Shown here in pieces: positions 7,853 to 16,184 of a DNA stretch of 64,000 nucleotides. The DNA comes from Aliiruegeria haliotis (GTDB lineage: Bacteria > Pseudomonadota > Alphaproteobacteria > Rhodobacterales > Rhodobacteraceae), in assembly GCF_003003255.1 (NCBI RefSeq), contig NZ_PVTD01000002.1:620001-684000 (forward strand). The letters run 5' to 3'. Within the stretch, counting starts at the first letter, position 1; every line of letters starts with the position of its first letter. The notes below the pieces were generated by a model. The model was given only the letters and a program-made list of their open reading frames with translations. It was not told the origin of the DNA and searched no databases. Both the position numbers and the translations under genes were made by a program.

Positions 7853-8827
7853 TTAGTCGGGAATGCAGATTTCCTCCCGGCGAATGCCGACATAGGTCCG
7901 CCCGATCAACGCCGTCATGATCACCAGCAACAGCGCATAAAACAGCCCACCAAGGATGGCATGAACGGGCGATCCCGTGAGAGTGGCATAGTGGAACGTC
8001 GCTGTCGTCAACGCAGCAACGGGAAAGCTCAATGCCCACCAACTCAGCGCGAAGGGGCTTTTCGTGAACTTGACCGCCTGCACTGCAACCAGCAGCGCAA
8101 AGACATAAGCGGCATTCAGCAGCACACGCGCCAGCGCATCCACCTCGCCTCCGTTGAGGTTGATCCATGCGAGAAAGCCGACCGCCGGCGGCGCGATCAG
8201 GATGGTCAATGTCGGCATCAGCTTGCCGGGAAGCGGCTCGTGGAAGATCAGCCGGTTCATGACCAGTGTAAGCAGCACAAGCCAGAAGATCATCCCGGCC
8301 GAGAAGAAGAACCAGGACAGTTCCACGAAACCGAGGGCGACACCCCCGAGTGGCGCCACGACATTGCCGACCGCCGGTATGAACCAGGCCGGCGAGATAT
8401 GCGGCGTCTGGTACGGCTCGTGCCCGATCCAGCCCGAGATGACGCCAAGCACGAGCGCCACCTGGAGCACCGCGCCCAGCAACCAAACGACAGTCGCAAG
8501 TCCCGGCAATACCGGGGTCAATGCGGTCGCGATCAGGAGGAGAGAAATCGAGATCGCCGGAAAAAAGGCCTTTTTGACCGGGTGTTTCCACTCCGCCAGG
8601 AACTCGGCCCGGTGGCGCCGGTACTTCCGCACCATCGCGACGGATATCGCCAGGAACGCCGCAATCGTGGCAAGCAGGAAAACGGATGACAGCACATTGG
8701 GCATGCCCCAGGTCTGCTCAACGACGTGGGTGGCCAGGCTCAGCCCCGCGAGACCCATGACCGCCGCATAGAACGCGATCGGAAAATAGGCGAGGCCGGA
8801 CGCCTGGGTTGTGGTTGTGTCGGTCAT
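7853..8827 (-). CDS. SLAC1/TDT-family anion channel or C4-dicarboxylate/tellurite-type transporter
   Basis: This 324-residue inner-membrane protein has about ten hydrophobic helices arranged in pairs, as in the TehA/SLAC1 fold. Typical family segments include the start of helix 1 (YFPIAFYAAVMGLAG), WLLGAVLQ, SPAWFIPAVGNVV and the last helices around ATFHYAT. Family members pass small anions such as chloride, nitrate or sulfite, or dicarboxylates. The substrate here is not known. The gene stands alone on the minus strand, back-to-back with an NsrR-like regulator, and the long region between them contains an FNR-type box. Confidence 0.82.
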   Translation of the reverse strand: MTDTTTTQASGLAYFPIAFYAAVMGLAGLSLATHVVEQTWGMPNVLSSVFLLATIAAFLAISVAMVRKYRRHRAEFLAEWKHPVKKAFFPAISISLLLIATALTPVLPGLATVVWLLGAVLQVALVLGVISGWIGHEPYQTPHISPAWFIPAVGNVVAPLGGVALGFVELSWFFFSAGMIFWLVLLTLVMNRLIFHEPLPGKLMPTLTILIAPPAVGFLAWINLNGGEVDALARVLLNAAYVFALLVAVQAVKFTKSPFALSWWALSFPVAALTTATFHYATLTGSPVHAILGGLFYALLLVIMTALIGRTYVGIRREEICIPD

Positions 8828-9228
8828 TCTTCGGGCACTCCTGCGGTGTGGACCTCGGGCGATTTGACATCGGAGGTGGGGGCGATGCCTGCAGCCAATG
8901 CGTTACGGATCGGTGCGCCGACGTCAATGATACCTCCACTTTCGCCGTTCCCGGAACCGGATGTGACCGATCTGGCTGGCCAGGTAGCGAAGGCTGTCGC
9001 CAAGGCCACAGCCCTGGCTGCGCCAGTGTCCAAAGGGCCGCAGCAGGTATTCGACACCCGCCTACGAACCAAGCTGTCCGCGCAACCACCGCTCAACAGT
9101 ATTGTGGCGTCTTCGTCCCTGTCTCGCTGCAAGTTCCTGTTGCTGTCAGGCTCGCCGGAAGGACCAAACTCTATCCGCATTGCAGAACACCCCGCGATCA
9201 TTCATTTCCCCGACCGACGCAACACACC

Positions 9229-9242
9229 TTGATCTCGGTCAA
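9229..9242 (+). promoter_or_regulatory. FNR/FnrL-type operator
   Basis: TTGATCTCGGTCAA matches the FNR consensus TTGAT-N4-ATCAA with one mismatch. On the plus strand a -10-like TTTAAT at 9264-9269 is centred 31 bases from the box centre. That is the spacing of an FNR-activated class II promoter (box at -41.5), with a start near 9277. The only recognised plus-strand gene downstream is the NsrR-like regulator, giving a leader of about 240 bases. On the minus strand no comparable -10 box is seen. Confidence 0.55.
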
Positions 9243-9382
9243 TAGAGGCATTCTGCACACATCTTTAATTTGGAGTGGGACCCTCAAGCGTCCTAGTCGC
9301 GCCATAGCCGCCAGGAAGCCTCGACAGAGGAAACCGGCCTCGTTCGACAACGGGGCAAAAAACCGTGTGGAACCTGACAGCC

Positions 9383-9411
9383 TTGTGCAGCCGCCATGCC
9401 ATTGGTACATT
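9383..9411 (+). promoter_or_regulatory. Possible proximal promoter of the NsrR-like gene
   Basis: A TTGTGC at 9383-9388 and a TACATT at 9406-9411 are spaced by 17 bases, giving a start near 9418 and a leader of about 100 bases. The match is moderate and was found by eye. Confidence 0.35.
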
Positions 9412-9516
9412 CGCAATACACTAAAATGAGAAATCCGACTGGTCTCGTGACCTGAACCAAGCTGTCCGTGGGCACTCCGGCCCGGAAATCCAGGTGTTGG
9501 AAAGGATGTCCCCGCC

Positions 9517-9957
9517 ATGCGTTTGACCGTTCGCACCAATCTCGCCATGCGCGCCTTGATGTTTTGCGCCGTCAACGAGAACCGCACGGTGCGAAAGGCC
9601 GAGATCGCCGAAGCCTGTAATTCCTCCGAAAACCACCTCGGCGTGGTCATCAACATGTTGGGTCAGACAGGGTTCATCGAAACCACGCGTGGCCGCAACG
9701 GCGGGGTTCGCCTGAAGGTCGATCCTCAGGTGTTGTCGGTCGGACAGGTGTTCCGCGTCTTCGAGTCGAATGTTCCCTTTGCCGAATGCTTCGCGGGCTC
9801 CGAAAACCATTGTCCGCTGACGGCAAGCTGCCGTTTGCGGGGCAAACTCTCCATCGCGCTGGAGGCTTTCTACATCGCGCTGGACGACGTGACGCTGGCG
9901 GATCTCGTCGAAGACAACACCGGGCTGCACAGCCTGCTGCAACTCGAAACCGCCTGA
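9517..9957 (+). CDS. Rrf2-family transcriptional regulator (NsrR-like)
   Basis: This 146-residue winged-helix regulator starts MRLTVRTNLAMRALMF and has the wing motif RGRNGGVRL. Three cysteines at residues 91, 99 and 105 are placed as in NsrR, where they hold an Fe-S cluster that senses nitric oxide. NsrR normally has Asp8 as the fourth ligand, but Asn is at that position here, so cluster ligation or signal may differ. It is a DNA-binding repressor, probably of nitrosative-stress genes, but no such target gene is adjacent. It lies back-to-back with the SLAC1-type gene, downstream of an FNR-type box. Confidence 0.85.
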   Translation: MRLTVRTNLAMRALMFCAVNENRTVRKAEIAEACNSSENHLGVVINMLGQTGFIETTRGRNGGVRLKVDPQVLSVGQVFRVFESNVPFAECFAGSENHCPLTASCRLRGKLSIALEAFYIALDDVTLADLVEDNTGLHSLLQLETA

Positions 9958-10055
9958 GACCGGACACGACCTTTCCGCATCGTCACCTTCGCCGGGAGTT
10001 GATAGCATGGCGTTGCACGCCCACATGTGCTCTCTCGCCCTGACCGGAGAATGAA

Positions 10056-10817
10056 ATGCGCCGTCTCATCCTGGCCACCCTGGCCCTCCTGCTTGCCCCG
10101 ACCCTCGCCGCAGCCGACATGCTCACCGGAACCGTCACGTATTTGCAGCGTATCATGCCGCCTCCGGGCGCCGTGCTGGAGGTGACCTTGCAGGACATCT
10201 CGCTGGCGGACGCGCCGGCAAAGGAACTGGCGACCTTCACGAAGACGGATCTCGGCGGCCCGCCCTACCGCTTCGCGTTCAAGTACGATCCGGCGACAAT
10301 CAACCCATCCAACAGCTACGCGCTCCGTGCGACCATCACCAAGGATGGGGCGCTCTGGATGACGACCGATACCGTTTATCCGGTTCTTACCCGCGGTGGC
10401 GGGACCGAGGCCGAGATGATCCTGAAGATGGTTGCCGGAATGGAAGAGAGCAGCGCCAAGCCCAACTCGGACTTCGTGAACACCTACTGGAAGATCGAGA
10501 CACTCGGTGGGGAGGCCATCCCGGCCCCTCAGAATAGCAAGCGCGAGGGTCATATCATCCTGCGCGCAGATGGAAACTACAGCGCAACCGTCGGCTGCAA
10601 CATGATCCAGGGCGGCTACGCAGTTGATGGCGCAAAAGTGGATTTCAAGCCCGGCCCGATGACGATGATGGCCTGTGTGCCGCCGTGGGACACGTTGGAA
10701 CGCACTCTTGTCGAGGTTCTCGGCTCCGCTGCGAGCTTCGGCATCAGCGGCGAAACGATGGAACTGGTCGATCCGGCGGGTGGGACGCTGGCAACTTTCC
10801 GGGCGGTCTATTTCTGA
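10056..10817 (+). CDS. YbaY-domain plus META-domain envelope protein
   Basis: The 253-residue product begins with a signal peptide (cleavage probably after LAAA, about residue 20) and should be periplasmic. Residues of about 20-125 match the YbaY/lipoprotein_9 domain (TGTVTYLQRIMPPPGAVLEV). Residues of about 140-253 form a META/HslJ domain (NTYWKIETLGGEAIP, then the two short motifs GCNMIQGGY and MTMMACVP). No lipobox cysteine is present at the cleavage site, so it is not a typical lipoprotein. HslJ-type domains are linked to outer-membrane stability and antibiotic tolerance. The role of the fusion is unknown. It converges with the HAD phosphatase gene, 4 bases away. Confidence 0.82.
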   Translation: MRRLILATLALLLAPTLAAADMLTGTVTYLQRIMPPPGAVLEVTLQDISLADAPAKELATFTKTDLGGPPYRFAFKYDPATINPSNSYALRATITKDGALWMTTDTVYPVLTRGGGTEAEMILKMVAGMEESSAKPNSDFVNTYWKIETLGGEAIPAPQNSKREGHIILRADGNYSATVGCNMIQGGYAVDGAKVDFKPGPMTMMACVPPWDTLERTLVEVLGSAASFGISGETMELVDPAGGTLATFRAVYF

Positions 10818-10821
10818 ACTC

Positions 10822-11514
10822 TCAGGCCGCGGGCGGGAAGCCGAACCGCGGCCAGTGCTCCCGCGCAAGTGAGGGCAACACGGCAAGCGCGCCCTCCAGG
10901 TCACCAACCGGTGGACCATGCTCCGACGGTGTCACGACCACCGGCACCCCGGCAGCACGCGCCGCGGCGTATCCAACCCGGCTGTCCTCGAAGACCATGA
11001 CCTCACCCGGCGCCATCCCAAGCCGCGCGAGCGCCAGTAGATAACCTTCCGGATCGGGTTTCTTCCGCGCCACGTCGTCTCCTGTCAGCACGAGGTCGAA
11101 GAGCGCCTCCGCCGGTGTCCCGAAACAGCCCGCAAACAGCGCCTTCAGGCTTTCACGCGTGGCAGCCGTCACCACCGCCAGCCGCATTCCCTCAGCCCGA
11201 CCGGCAGTGATCAAATCGCGCACGCCCGGCCGCAAGGGCAATGCGCCCCCGGACAACAGGTCCGTGTAGTGGCGCCGTTTGCTGCGATGCACCGCGCGCA
11301 ACAGATCGTCGGACGCACGCGCCGTCGCCGGCAACCGACTTTGATAGGTCGACATGCGCTCGAACCCGCCAGAAACCGCCAGCAACTCCTGGTTCAACTC
11401 TTCATCCCAGTGCCACGCCAGCCCATGTTCGGCAAAGGCGGCGTTGAAAGCCCGCCGATGCGCGTCCTCAGTCTCGGCCAGGGTGCCGTCGACATCAAAG
11501 ATCAGCGCCTTCAT
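10822..11514 (-). CDS. HAD-IA hydrolase, CbbY/beta-phosphoglucomutase-like
   Basis: This 230-residue protein has all four HAD motifs: nucleophile FDVDGTLAETE at the N-terminus, T/S motif VVTAAT, the lysine in DVARKKPDPEGYLLA, and VFEDSRVGYAAA. The second aspartate of DVDGT acts as the general acid. The N-terminal cap is of the CbbY type, pointing to a sugar-phosphate substrate. Its start overlaps the gph stop by 4 bases, so two phosphoglycolate/sugar-phosphate phosphatases are co-transcribed. The exact substrate is not clear, and dephosphorylation of xylulose-1,5-bisphosphate, as for CbbY, is one possibility. Confidence 0.85.
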   Translation of the reverse strand: MKALIFDVDGTLAETEDAHRRAFNAAFAEHGLAWHWDEELNQELLAVSGGFERMSTYQSRLPATARASDDLLRAVHRSKRRHYTDLLSGGALPLRPGVRDLITAGRAEGMRLAVVTAATRESLKALFAGCFGTPAEALFDLVLTGDDVARKKPDPEGYLLALARLGMAPGEVMVFEDSRVGYAAARAAGVPVVVTPSEHGPPVGDLEGALAVLPSLAREHWPRFGFPPAA

Positions 11515-12179
11515 TCGGCTGCCGTCTGTCGCGCACGGGCCTCGCGAACGATCTCTTGAAGGCGGTCAAAATGATCGAACGCCCAATCATGGGGCATCTC
11601 CGCCACGGGAGACTTTCGGTAGCCCTCTGTGTAAAGCGCGAAGGGAACCGCCGCCGCCCGGGCCGTTTGCGCATCGGTCTCGCTATCGCCGACATAAAGC
11701 GTTGGCCCACCTCCAAGCTCGGCAATACAGACATGCAGCATCTCCGGATCAGGCTTGCGGCTGGCCACCATCCCACCAGCGATGACGACGTCGAACACCG
11801 GATCCAGCCCCATGTGCCGCATCACAGCGCGGGCAGGCAACTCGGGCTTGTTGGTGCAAAGGCCCAGACGATGCCCCTGTGCCTTGAGGACCGCAAGCGC
11901 ATCAACAACACCGGGATAGAACACCGCGAGATCAACGGCGCTCTCGTAGCGCGCCACGAACTGCCCGTAGATTTCTGCATGCCGCGCGGGCGTTTCGGGG
12001 ATCTCGCGGGCATTCATCATCCGGCTGACCAGCACGCCGGCCCCCTCGCCCACGAAACTGCGCACCTCCTCCAGGCTCAAGGGCGCCTTGCCGAGCCCGT
12101 TCAGGATATCAGCGGCAACCGCCTGAATATCCGGTGCGCTGTCGATCAGCGTTCCGTCGAGGTCAAAGACAATGTTCAT
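11511..12179 (-). CDS. gph: Phosphoglycolate phosphatase
   Basis: Gph hydrolyses 2-phosphoglycolate, formed in DNA repair or by Rubisco, to glycolate. The 222-residue protein shows the HAD motifs FDLDGTLIDSAPDI, LCTNKP, ASRKPDPEML and YVGDSETDAQTA. The segment after DGTLIDSAPDIQAV is typical of Gph rather than of other HAD-IA phosphatases. It lies between a thioredoxin-like gene 4 bases upstream and the CbbY-like gene it overlaps, all on the minus strand. Confidence 0.88.
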   Translation of the reverse strand: MNIVFDLDGTLIDSAPDIQAVAADILNGLGKAPLSLEEVRSFVGEGAGVLVSRMMNAREIPETPARHAEIYGQFVARYESAVDLAVFYPGVVDALAVLKAQGHRLGLCTNKPELPARAVMRHMGLDPVFDVVIAGGMVASRKPDPEMLHVCIAELGGGPTLYVGDSETDAQTARAAAVPFALYTEGYRKSPVAEMPHDWAFDHFDRLQEIVREARARQTAAE

Positions 12180-12183
12180 CGCG

Positions 12184-12732
12184 TCACTTCCATTTGATCG
12201 AGCAGCCCATTGACGGCACCTGTTCCGCCGGCCCCTTTCCTGTGTCAGCGACCAGTCTCATCGCCTCGAACAGATCCCGGCGCAGATCCGGCGACCCGGC
12301 CCCAGCGCGGGACGCATCTAGGCGCCCGCGATATTGTAACGCGCCGCCGGCGTTGAATCCGAAGAAATCCGGGGTGCAGGCAGCGCCATAGGCCCGTGCG
12401 ACGGACTGGTCCTCATCGTGCAGGTACGGGAACGGCAGGCCCCACTCCGCCGCCTTCACGACCATATTGTCGAAATTGTCGGCCGGATAGCTCGCCGCGT
12501 CATTGGAACAGATGGCTGCAACGCCGATGCCCACTCCCTGAAGCTCGGTCGCGTCGCGAACGATCCGATCAATCACCCCCAGCACGTAGGGGCAGTGGTT
12601 GCAGATGAACATGATCAGGGAGCCGTTCGATCCGGCCACGTCAGCCAGCGAATAGGACTTGCCGTCTGTGCCGGGAAGCGTGAAGTCAGCGGCCGGCCAG
12701 CCAAAATCGCAGACGGTTGGGGTTGTGGCCAT
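12184..12732 (-). CDS. Thioredoxin-family (AhpC/TSA-like) protein
   Basis: The 182-residue protein has a thioredoxin fold of the redoxin class that starts with the FTLPGTDGKSYSLADV pattern. The active site is CNHCPYV, so a CxxC pair is present, and the C-terminal half keeps the YGAACTPDFFGF cis-proline region. No signal peptide is visible, so it is probably a cytoplasmic thiol reductase or peroxidase. It heads a three-gene minus-strand operon with gph and the CbbY-like gene. A ribosome binding site GGAGAG lies upstream of the ATG. The partner protein is unknown. Confidence 0.85.
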   Translation of the reverse strand: MATTPTVCDFGWPAADFTLPGTDGKSYSLADVAGSNGSLIMFICNHCPYVLGVIDRIVRDATELQGVGIGVAAICSNDAASYPADNFDNMVVKAAEWGLPFPYLHDEDQSVARAYGAACTPDFFGFNAGGALQYRGRLDASRAGAGSPDLRRDLFEAMRLVADTGKGPAEQVPSMGCSIKWK

Positions 12733-12961
12733 GGGATCTCTCCTTGTCCGGGACTGCCGCCGGGGTCGGCGGCCATCTGCCCCGTCCTTGAAGACTACTC
12801 CGATCCTACGGCAGCCGCACGACCAATCACCTCCCCGGAGCCGTCGCTGGCCGATCCGCCGCAGGCTTCATCGTGCAGGCCTCAACTGCCTGCGAGATGC
12901 ACTTCGACAGGTCCGGAAACACCGCGCCCGCACTTCTGACAAGGCCAGACAAGGTCGGGTA

Positions 12962-13645
12962 TCAGGGGGTATCGACAGAGGCCCGGATGGCGCGGATATT
13001 CTCCCCATAGGGCGCTGGATCCTCAACCGATCCGCCCTTGAACACGGCCGACCCCGCGACGAGCACATCGGCACCGGCCGCGGCCATCAGTGGTGCGGTC
13101 TCCGGGGTGATGCCTCCGTCAATCTCGATGTGGACCGGCCGATCGCCGATCATCGCGCGCAGGTTCCGAACCTTCTCCACCTGCGAATGGATGAACTTCT
13201 GTCCGCCAAACCCCGGGTTCACGGTCATCACGCAGATCAGGTCCACCATGTCGAGAAGGTAGTCGATATCTTCGATCCCGGTGCCCGGGTTCAGCGCCAG
13301 CCCGGCCTTGCAGCCCGCCGCCCGGATTGCCTGCAACGTGCGGTGAATGTGCGGACCGGCCTCCAGATGGGCCGTCAGCACATCGGCACCGGCATCGGCA
13401 AACGCATCAATATACGGATCGACGGGCGCAATCATCAGGTGAACGTCCATCACCGTGGAGATATGCGGACGGATCGCCTTGCACAGCGGCGGTCCGAAGG
13501 TGAGGTTGGGCACGAAATGCCCGTCCATGACGTCGACATGGATCCAGTCGGCGCCCTGCGCCTCCACCGCGCGGATCTCCTGCCCGAAATTGGCAAAATC
13601 CGCCGAAAGGATGGACGGTGCGATCTTTACACTGCGATCGAACAT
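12962..13645 (-). CDS. rpe: Ribulose-phosphate 3-epimerase
   Basis: Rpe interconverts ribulose-5-phosphate and xylulose-5-phosphate in the pentose phosphate and Calvin cycles. The start MFDRSVKIAPSILSADF at 13645 gives 227 residues. A longer frame reaching 13741 would add an unrelated N-terminal tail. The TIM-barrel signatures are present: SILSADFANF, the metal-binding WIHVDVMDGHFVPN, VNPGFGGQKF and IEIDGGI. It follows a small gene of unknown function on the same strand after 96 bases. Confidence 0.95.
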   Translation of the reverse strand: MFDRSVKIAPSILSADFANFGQEIRAVEAQGADWIHVDVMDGHFVPNLTFGPPLCKAIRPHISTVMDVHLMIAPVDPYIDAFADAGADVLTAHLEAGPHIHRTLQAIRAAGCKAGLALNPGTGIEDIDYLLDMVDLICVMTVNPGFGGQKFIHSQVEKVRNLRAMIGDRPVHIEIDGGITPETAPLMAAAGADVLVAGSAVFKGGSVEDPAPYGENIRAIRASVDTP

Positions 13646-13741
13646 GGCTTTCTCCCCTGCCCTGCCTGTCGCGAAGGCATGTGACAGGAACGAACGCCCG
13701 TGTCGAGCCATTCCCCACGTCGAGACGGGACCACGCGGCAC

Positions 13742-14077
13742 TCAGACGGTGTCGAGACGGTTCCAGTGCAGCATCTCGGACTCGACCACCCGTCGGGCAA
13801 AGGGCGCCATGCCCTCCGGCCCCGAGGCACGGTCCTTGAGGTGGATGCACAGGTCGGGCCTGCGCGCGGCAATCACACCGACGAGATCGCCGCGGATCGT
13901 ATCGTCCAGCCCGGCGCCGATGACGACGCACTGGATGTTCGGCTCCGCCTCGATCTGCGCGATCACCTCCTCGCGGTTGTGCGCGCCGAGCCATTGGATG
14001 GGCAGGTCCTCCAGTTCCCGAATGACGGTCTTCATCACATCAGGCAGGCGGCCGACCAGAAGCACGACAGGTTTCAT
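13742..14077 (-). CDS. Small conserved-looking protein, receiver-like fold, function unknown
   Basis: The 111-residue product has the alternating beta-alpha pattern of a response-regulator receiver: PVVLLVG, then CVVIGAGLDD, and a late lysine in IHLKDR. The usual phosphorylated aspartate at the end of strand 3 is not present (IGAG instead). It is therefore either a degenerate receiver or an unrelated Rossmann-like domain. No DNA-binding domain or membrane segment is seen. The gene precedes rpe on the minus strand by 96 bases. I could not assign a function. Confidence 0.65.
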   Translation of the reverse strand: MKPVVLLVGRLPDVMKTVIRELEDLPIQWLGAHNREEVIAQIEAEPNIQCVVIGAGLDDTIRGDLVGVIAARRPDLCIHLKDRASGPEGMAPFARRVVESEMLHWNRLDTV

Positions 14078-14249
14078 TCCCCACTCCTTTCCGCAGCCAT
14101 TATCCGGGTGCGCGCTCCCTTCGACGCACCCGCCCGATCATAGCACGTTTTGATCCGCAGGTCCGCCCTGTCCGCTTCCGGTTTGCGCCCCCGCGCCAAG
14201 CCGTTACAACGAACCGACGCTTCGTGGCGCCCTGACGAAAGAGACCTGA

Positions 14250-15077
14250 ATGTCCGATCTCCCCACCCTCCAGATCATTGCCATCATCACCGGCCTTGCC
14301 GGCACATCCGTTTTGGCGGGGATCCTTGCCGGCTTGCTGGGCGTCGGCGGCGGGATCGTCCTGGTGCCGGTCCTGTTCTGGCTACTCTCGGCGACGGACT
14401 TTCCGCCGGAGCTGTCGATGCACATGGCTGTCGCGACCTCGCTGGCGACGATCATCTTCACGTCGATCTCGTCCGCCCGCGCCCACAACAAGCGCGGCTC
14501 GGTCGACACCGCTCTGTTACGGCTCTGGGCGCCGGGCATCGCACTCGGCGCGCTTACCGGTGGGTTGGCCGCGAAATACATCGACGCGGACGGCCTGAAG
14601 CTCGTCTTCGGCTCCATTGCGGTGCTGGTGGCCATCAACATGGCGCTGCCGAAAACGCTTGTGATCTCTGACCACATGCCGCGAAACCGCGCAGTGAACG
14701 CGGCGATTTCCTACGGCACCGGCGTCTTCTCCGCACTGATGGGGATCGGAGGTGGCACGCTGTCCGTGCCGTTGCTGTCCGCCTTCTCGGTCGAGATCCG
14801 GCGGGCGGTCGGCACTGCCTCGGCATTCGGCTTCCTGATCGCGGTGCCGGCGGCGGCGGGGTTCATCTACTCCGGCCTCGGTGTCGAGGGGCGCCCCCCC
14901 CTCTCGCTGGGTTACGTGAACCTGCTCGGCGCGGTGATCATCCTTCCCTTCACGGTGGGCTTCGCCCCGGTAGGGGCGAAGCTGGCACACACGCTCGAAA
15001 CAAAGTGGATCAAGCGGGCCTTTGCGCTCTTTCTCGGGATCACGGCCGTCCGGATGCTGATGTCTGCCCTTGGATAG
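14250..15077 (+). CDS. TauE/SafE-family sulfite/organosulfonate exporter
   Basis: This 275-residue inner-membrane protein has about eight hydrophobic helices in two similar halves. The two family repeats are visible as GLLGVGGGIVLVPVLFWL near residue 30 and LMGIGGGTLSVPLLSAF near residue 170. TauE/SafE proteins are thought to export sulfite, sulfoacetate or related anions. No sulfonate-degradation genes lie next to it, so the substrate is open. The gene converges with gap, and the two share a terminator hairpin between them. Confidence 0.88.
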   Translation: MSDLPTLQIIAIITGLAGTSVLAGILAGLLGVGGGIVLVPVLFWLLSATDFPPELSMHMAVATSLATIIFTSISSARAHNKRGSVDTALLRLWAPGIALGALTGGLAAKYIDADGLKLVFGSIAVLVAINMALPKTLVISDHMPRNRAVNAAISYGTGVFSALMGIGGGTLSVPLLSAFSVEIRRAVGTASAFGFLIAVPAAAGFIYSGLGVEGRPPLSLGYVNLLGAVIILPFTVGFAPVGAKLAHTLETKWIKRAFALFLGITAVRMLMSALG

Positions 15078-15099
15078 CCCGGCAGCGAGACCATTCCCC

Positions 15100-15137
15100 A
15101 AAAACAGCACGACCCCGCCACAAGGACGGGGTCGCAC
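15100..15137 (-). terminator. Rho-independent terminator of gap
   Basis: CGACCCCG (15110-15117) pairs with CGGGGTCG (15127-15134), extended by wobble pairs on each side. On the minus strand it is followed by TGTTTTT. It lies just after the gap stop and may also act, less well, on the converging TauE gene. Confidence 0.7.
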
Positions 15138-15182
15138 TTTCTTGAGGCTGACCGGGCAGGCCGCCCGGTCAGTCGAGGGAAC

Positions 15183-16184
15183 TCAGAGGAACTTCGCCAT
15201 GGCGACGGCGGTGTCGGCCATGCGGTTGGAGAAGCCCCATTCATTGTCGTACCAGCTGAGCACGGAGCACAGCTTGCCATCCATGACCTTGGTCTGATCC
15301 ATGTGGAAGATGGAGGAATGCGGGTCGTGGTTGAAGTCGATGGAGACGTTCGGCAGGTCGGTGTACCCCAGAACACCCTTCATCGGGCCTTCCGCGGCAG
15401 CCTTCACGGCGGCGTTGATCTCTTCCACGGACGTGTCACGCTTGGCGATGAACTTCAGGTCCACGACCGAAACGTTCGGGGTCGGCACGCGGATGGCGAA
15501 ACCGTCGAGCTTGCCGGCAAGATCGGGCAGCACGAGGCCCACGGCCTTGGCAGCACCGGTCGAGGTCGGGATCATCGACATTGCGGCGGCGCGGCCGCGG
15601 TAGAGGTCCTTGTGCAGCGTGTCCAGCGTCGGCTGGTCGCCGGTGTAGGAGTGGATCGTCGTCATCATGCCCTTCTCGATGCCGATGGCGTCGTTGATCG
15701 CCTTGGCAAACGGGGAGAGGCAGTTGGTGGTGCAGGACGCGTTGGAAACGACGACATCGTCTGCGGTCAGCACGTCATCATTCACACCGTAGACGATCGT
15801 CTTGTCGGCGCCTGCGCCGGGAGCGGAGATCAGAACGCGCTTGGACCCATTTTCGAGGTGGAGGGCGGCCTTGTCACGTGCGGTGAAGATGCCGGTGCAT
15901 TCCAGTGCAATGTCCACATCGCCCCAGGGCAGTTCCTTGGGGTCGCGGATCGCGGTGACCTTGATCGGGCCGCGGCCGACATCGATGGTGTCATCAGTGG
16001 TGGTGACGGTGCCGGGGAACTTGCCATGCACGGAATCGAAACGGATGAGGTGGGCGTTGGTCTCGACCGGTCCCAGATCGTTGATCGCAACGACTTCGAT
16101 ATCGTCACGGCCATTCTCCACGATGGCGCGGAGCACGTTCCGTCCGATGCGGCCGAAACCGTTGATGGCAACTTTCACTGTCAT
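15183..16184 (-). CDS. gap: Glyceraldehyde-3-phosphate dehydrogenase
   Basis: This is the NAD(P)-dependent enzyme of glycolysis and gluconeogenesis, a cytoplasmic tetramer. The start at 16184 ([17 protein letters not shown]) follows a GAGGA ribosome binding site by 7 bases. An ATG at 16190 is too close to that site. The 333-residue length is standard. The catalytic cysteine is in [15 protein letters not shown], and the Rossmann motif NGFGRIGR is at the N-terminus. It stands alone on the minus strand and ends at a clear terminator. Confidence 0.97.
   Translation of the reverse strand: MTVKVAINGFGRIGRNVLRAIVENGRDDIEVVAINDLGPVETNAHLIRFDSVHGKFPGTVTTTDDTIDVGRGPIKVTAIRDPKELPWGDVDIALECTGIFTARDKAALHLENGSKRVLISAPGAGADKTIVYGVNDDVLTADDVVVSNASCTTNCLSPFAKAINDAIGIEKGMMTTIHSYTGDQPTLDTLHKDLYRGRAAAMSMIPTSTGAAKAVGLVLPDLAGKLDGFAIRVPTPNVSVVDLKFIAKRDTSVEEINAAVKAAAEGPMKGVLGYTDLPNVSIDFNHDPHSSIFHMDQTKVMDGKLCSVLSWYDNEWGFSNRMADTAVAMAKFL

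Larger units (their letters stand above)
8828..9516. other. Long divergent intergenic region, no confident gene
   Basis: These 689 bases separate the SLAC1-type gene from the NsrR-like regulator. Open frames exist on both strands, for example minus 8824-9201, but I could not match any to a family and they lack good ribosome binding sites. The region contains an FNR-type box at 9229-9242 and a likely promoter at 9383-9411. It may also contain decayed coding sequence. Confidence 0.5.

Noticed and set aside
8824-9201. Minus-strand frame of 125 codons just upstream of the SLAC1-type gene, overlapping it as ATGA
   Set aside because: No recognisable family, no good ribosome binding site and unusual composition. 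It could be a decayed gene but is not supported.
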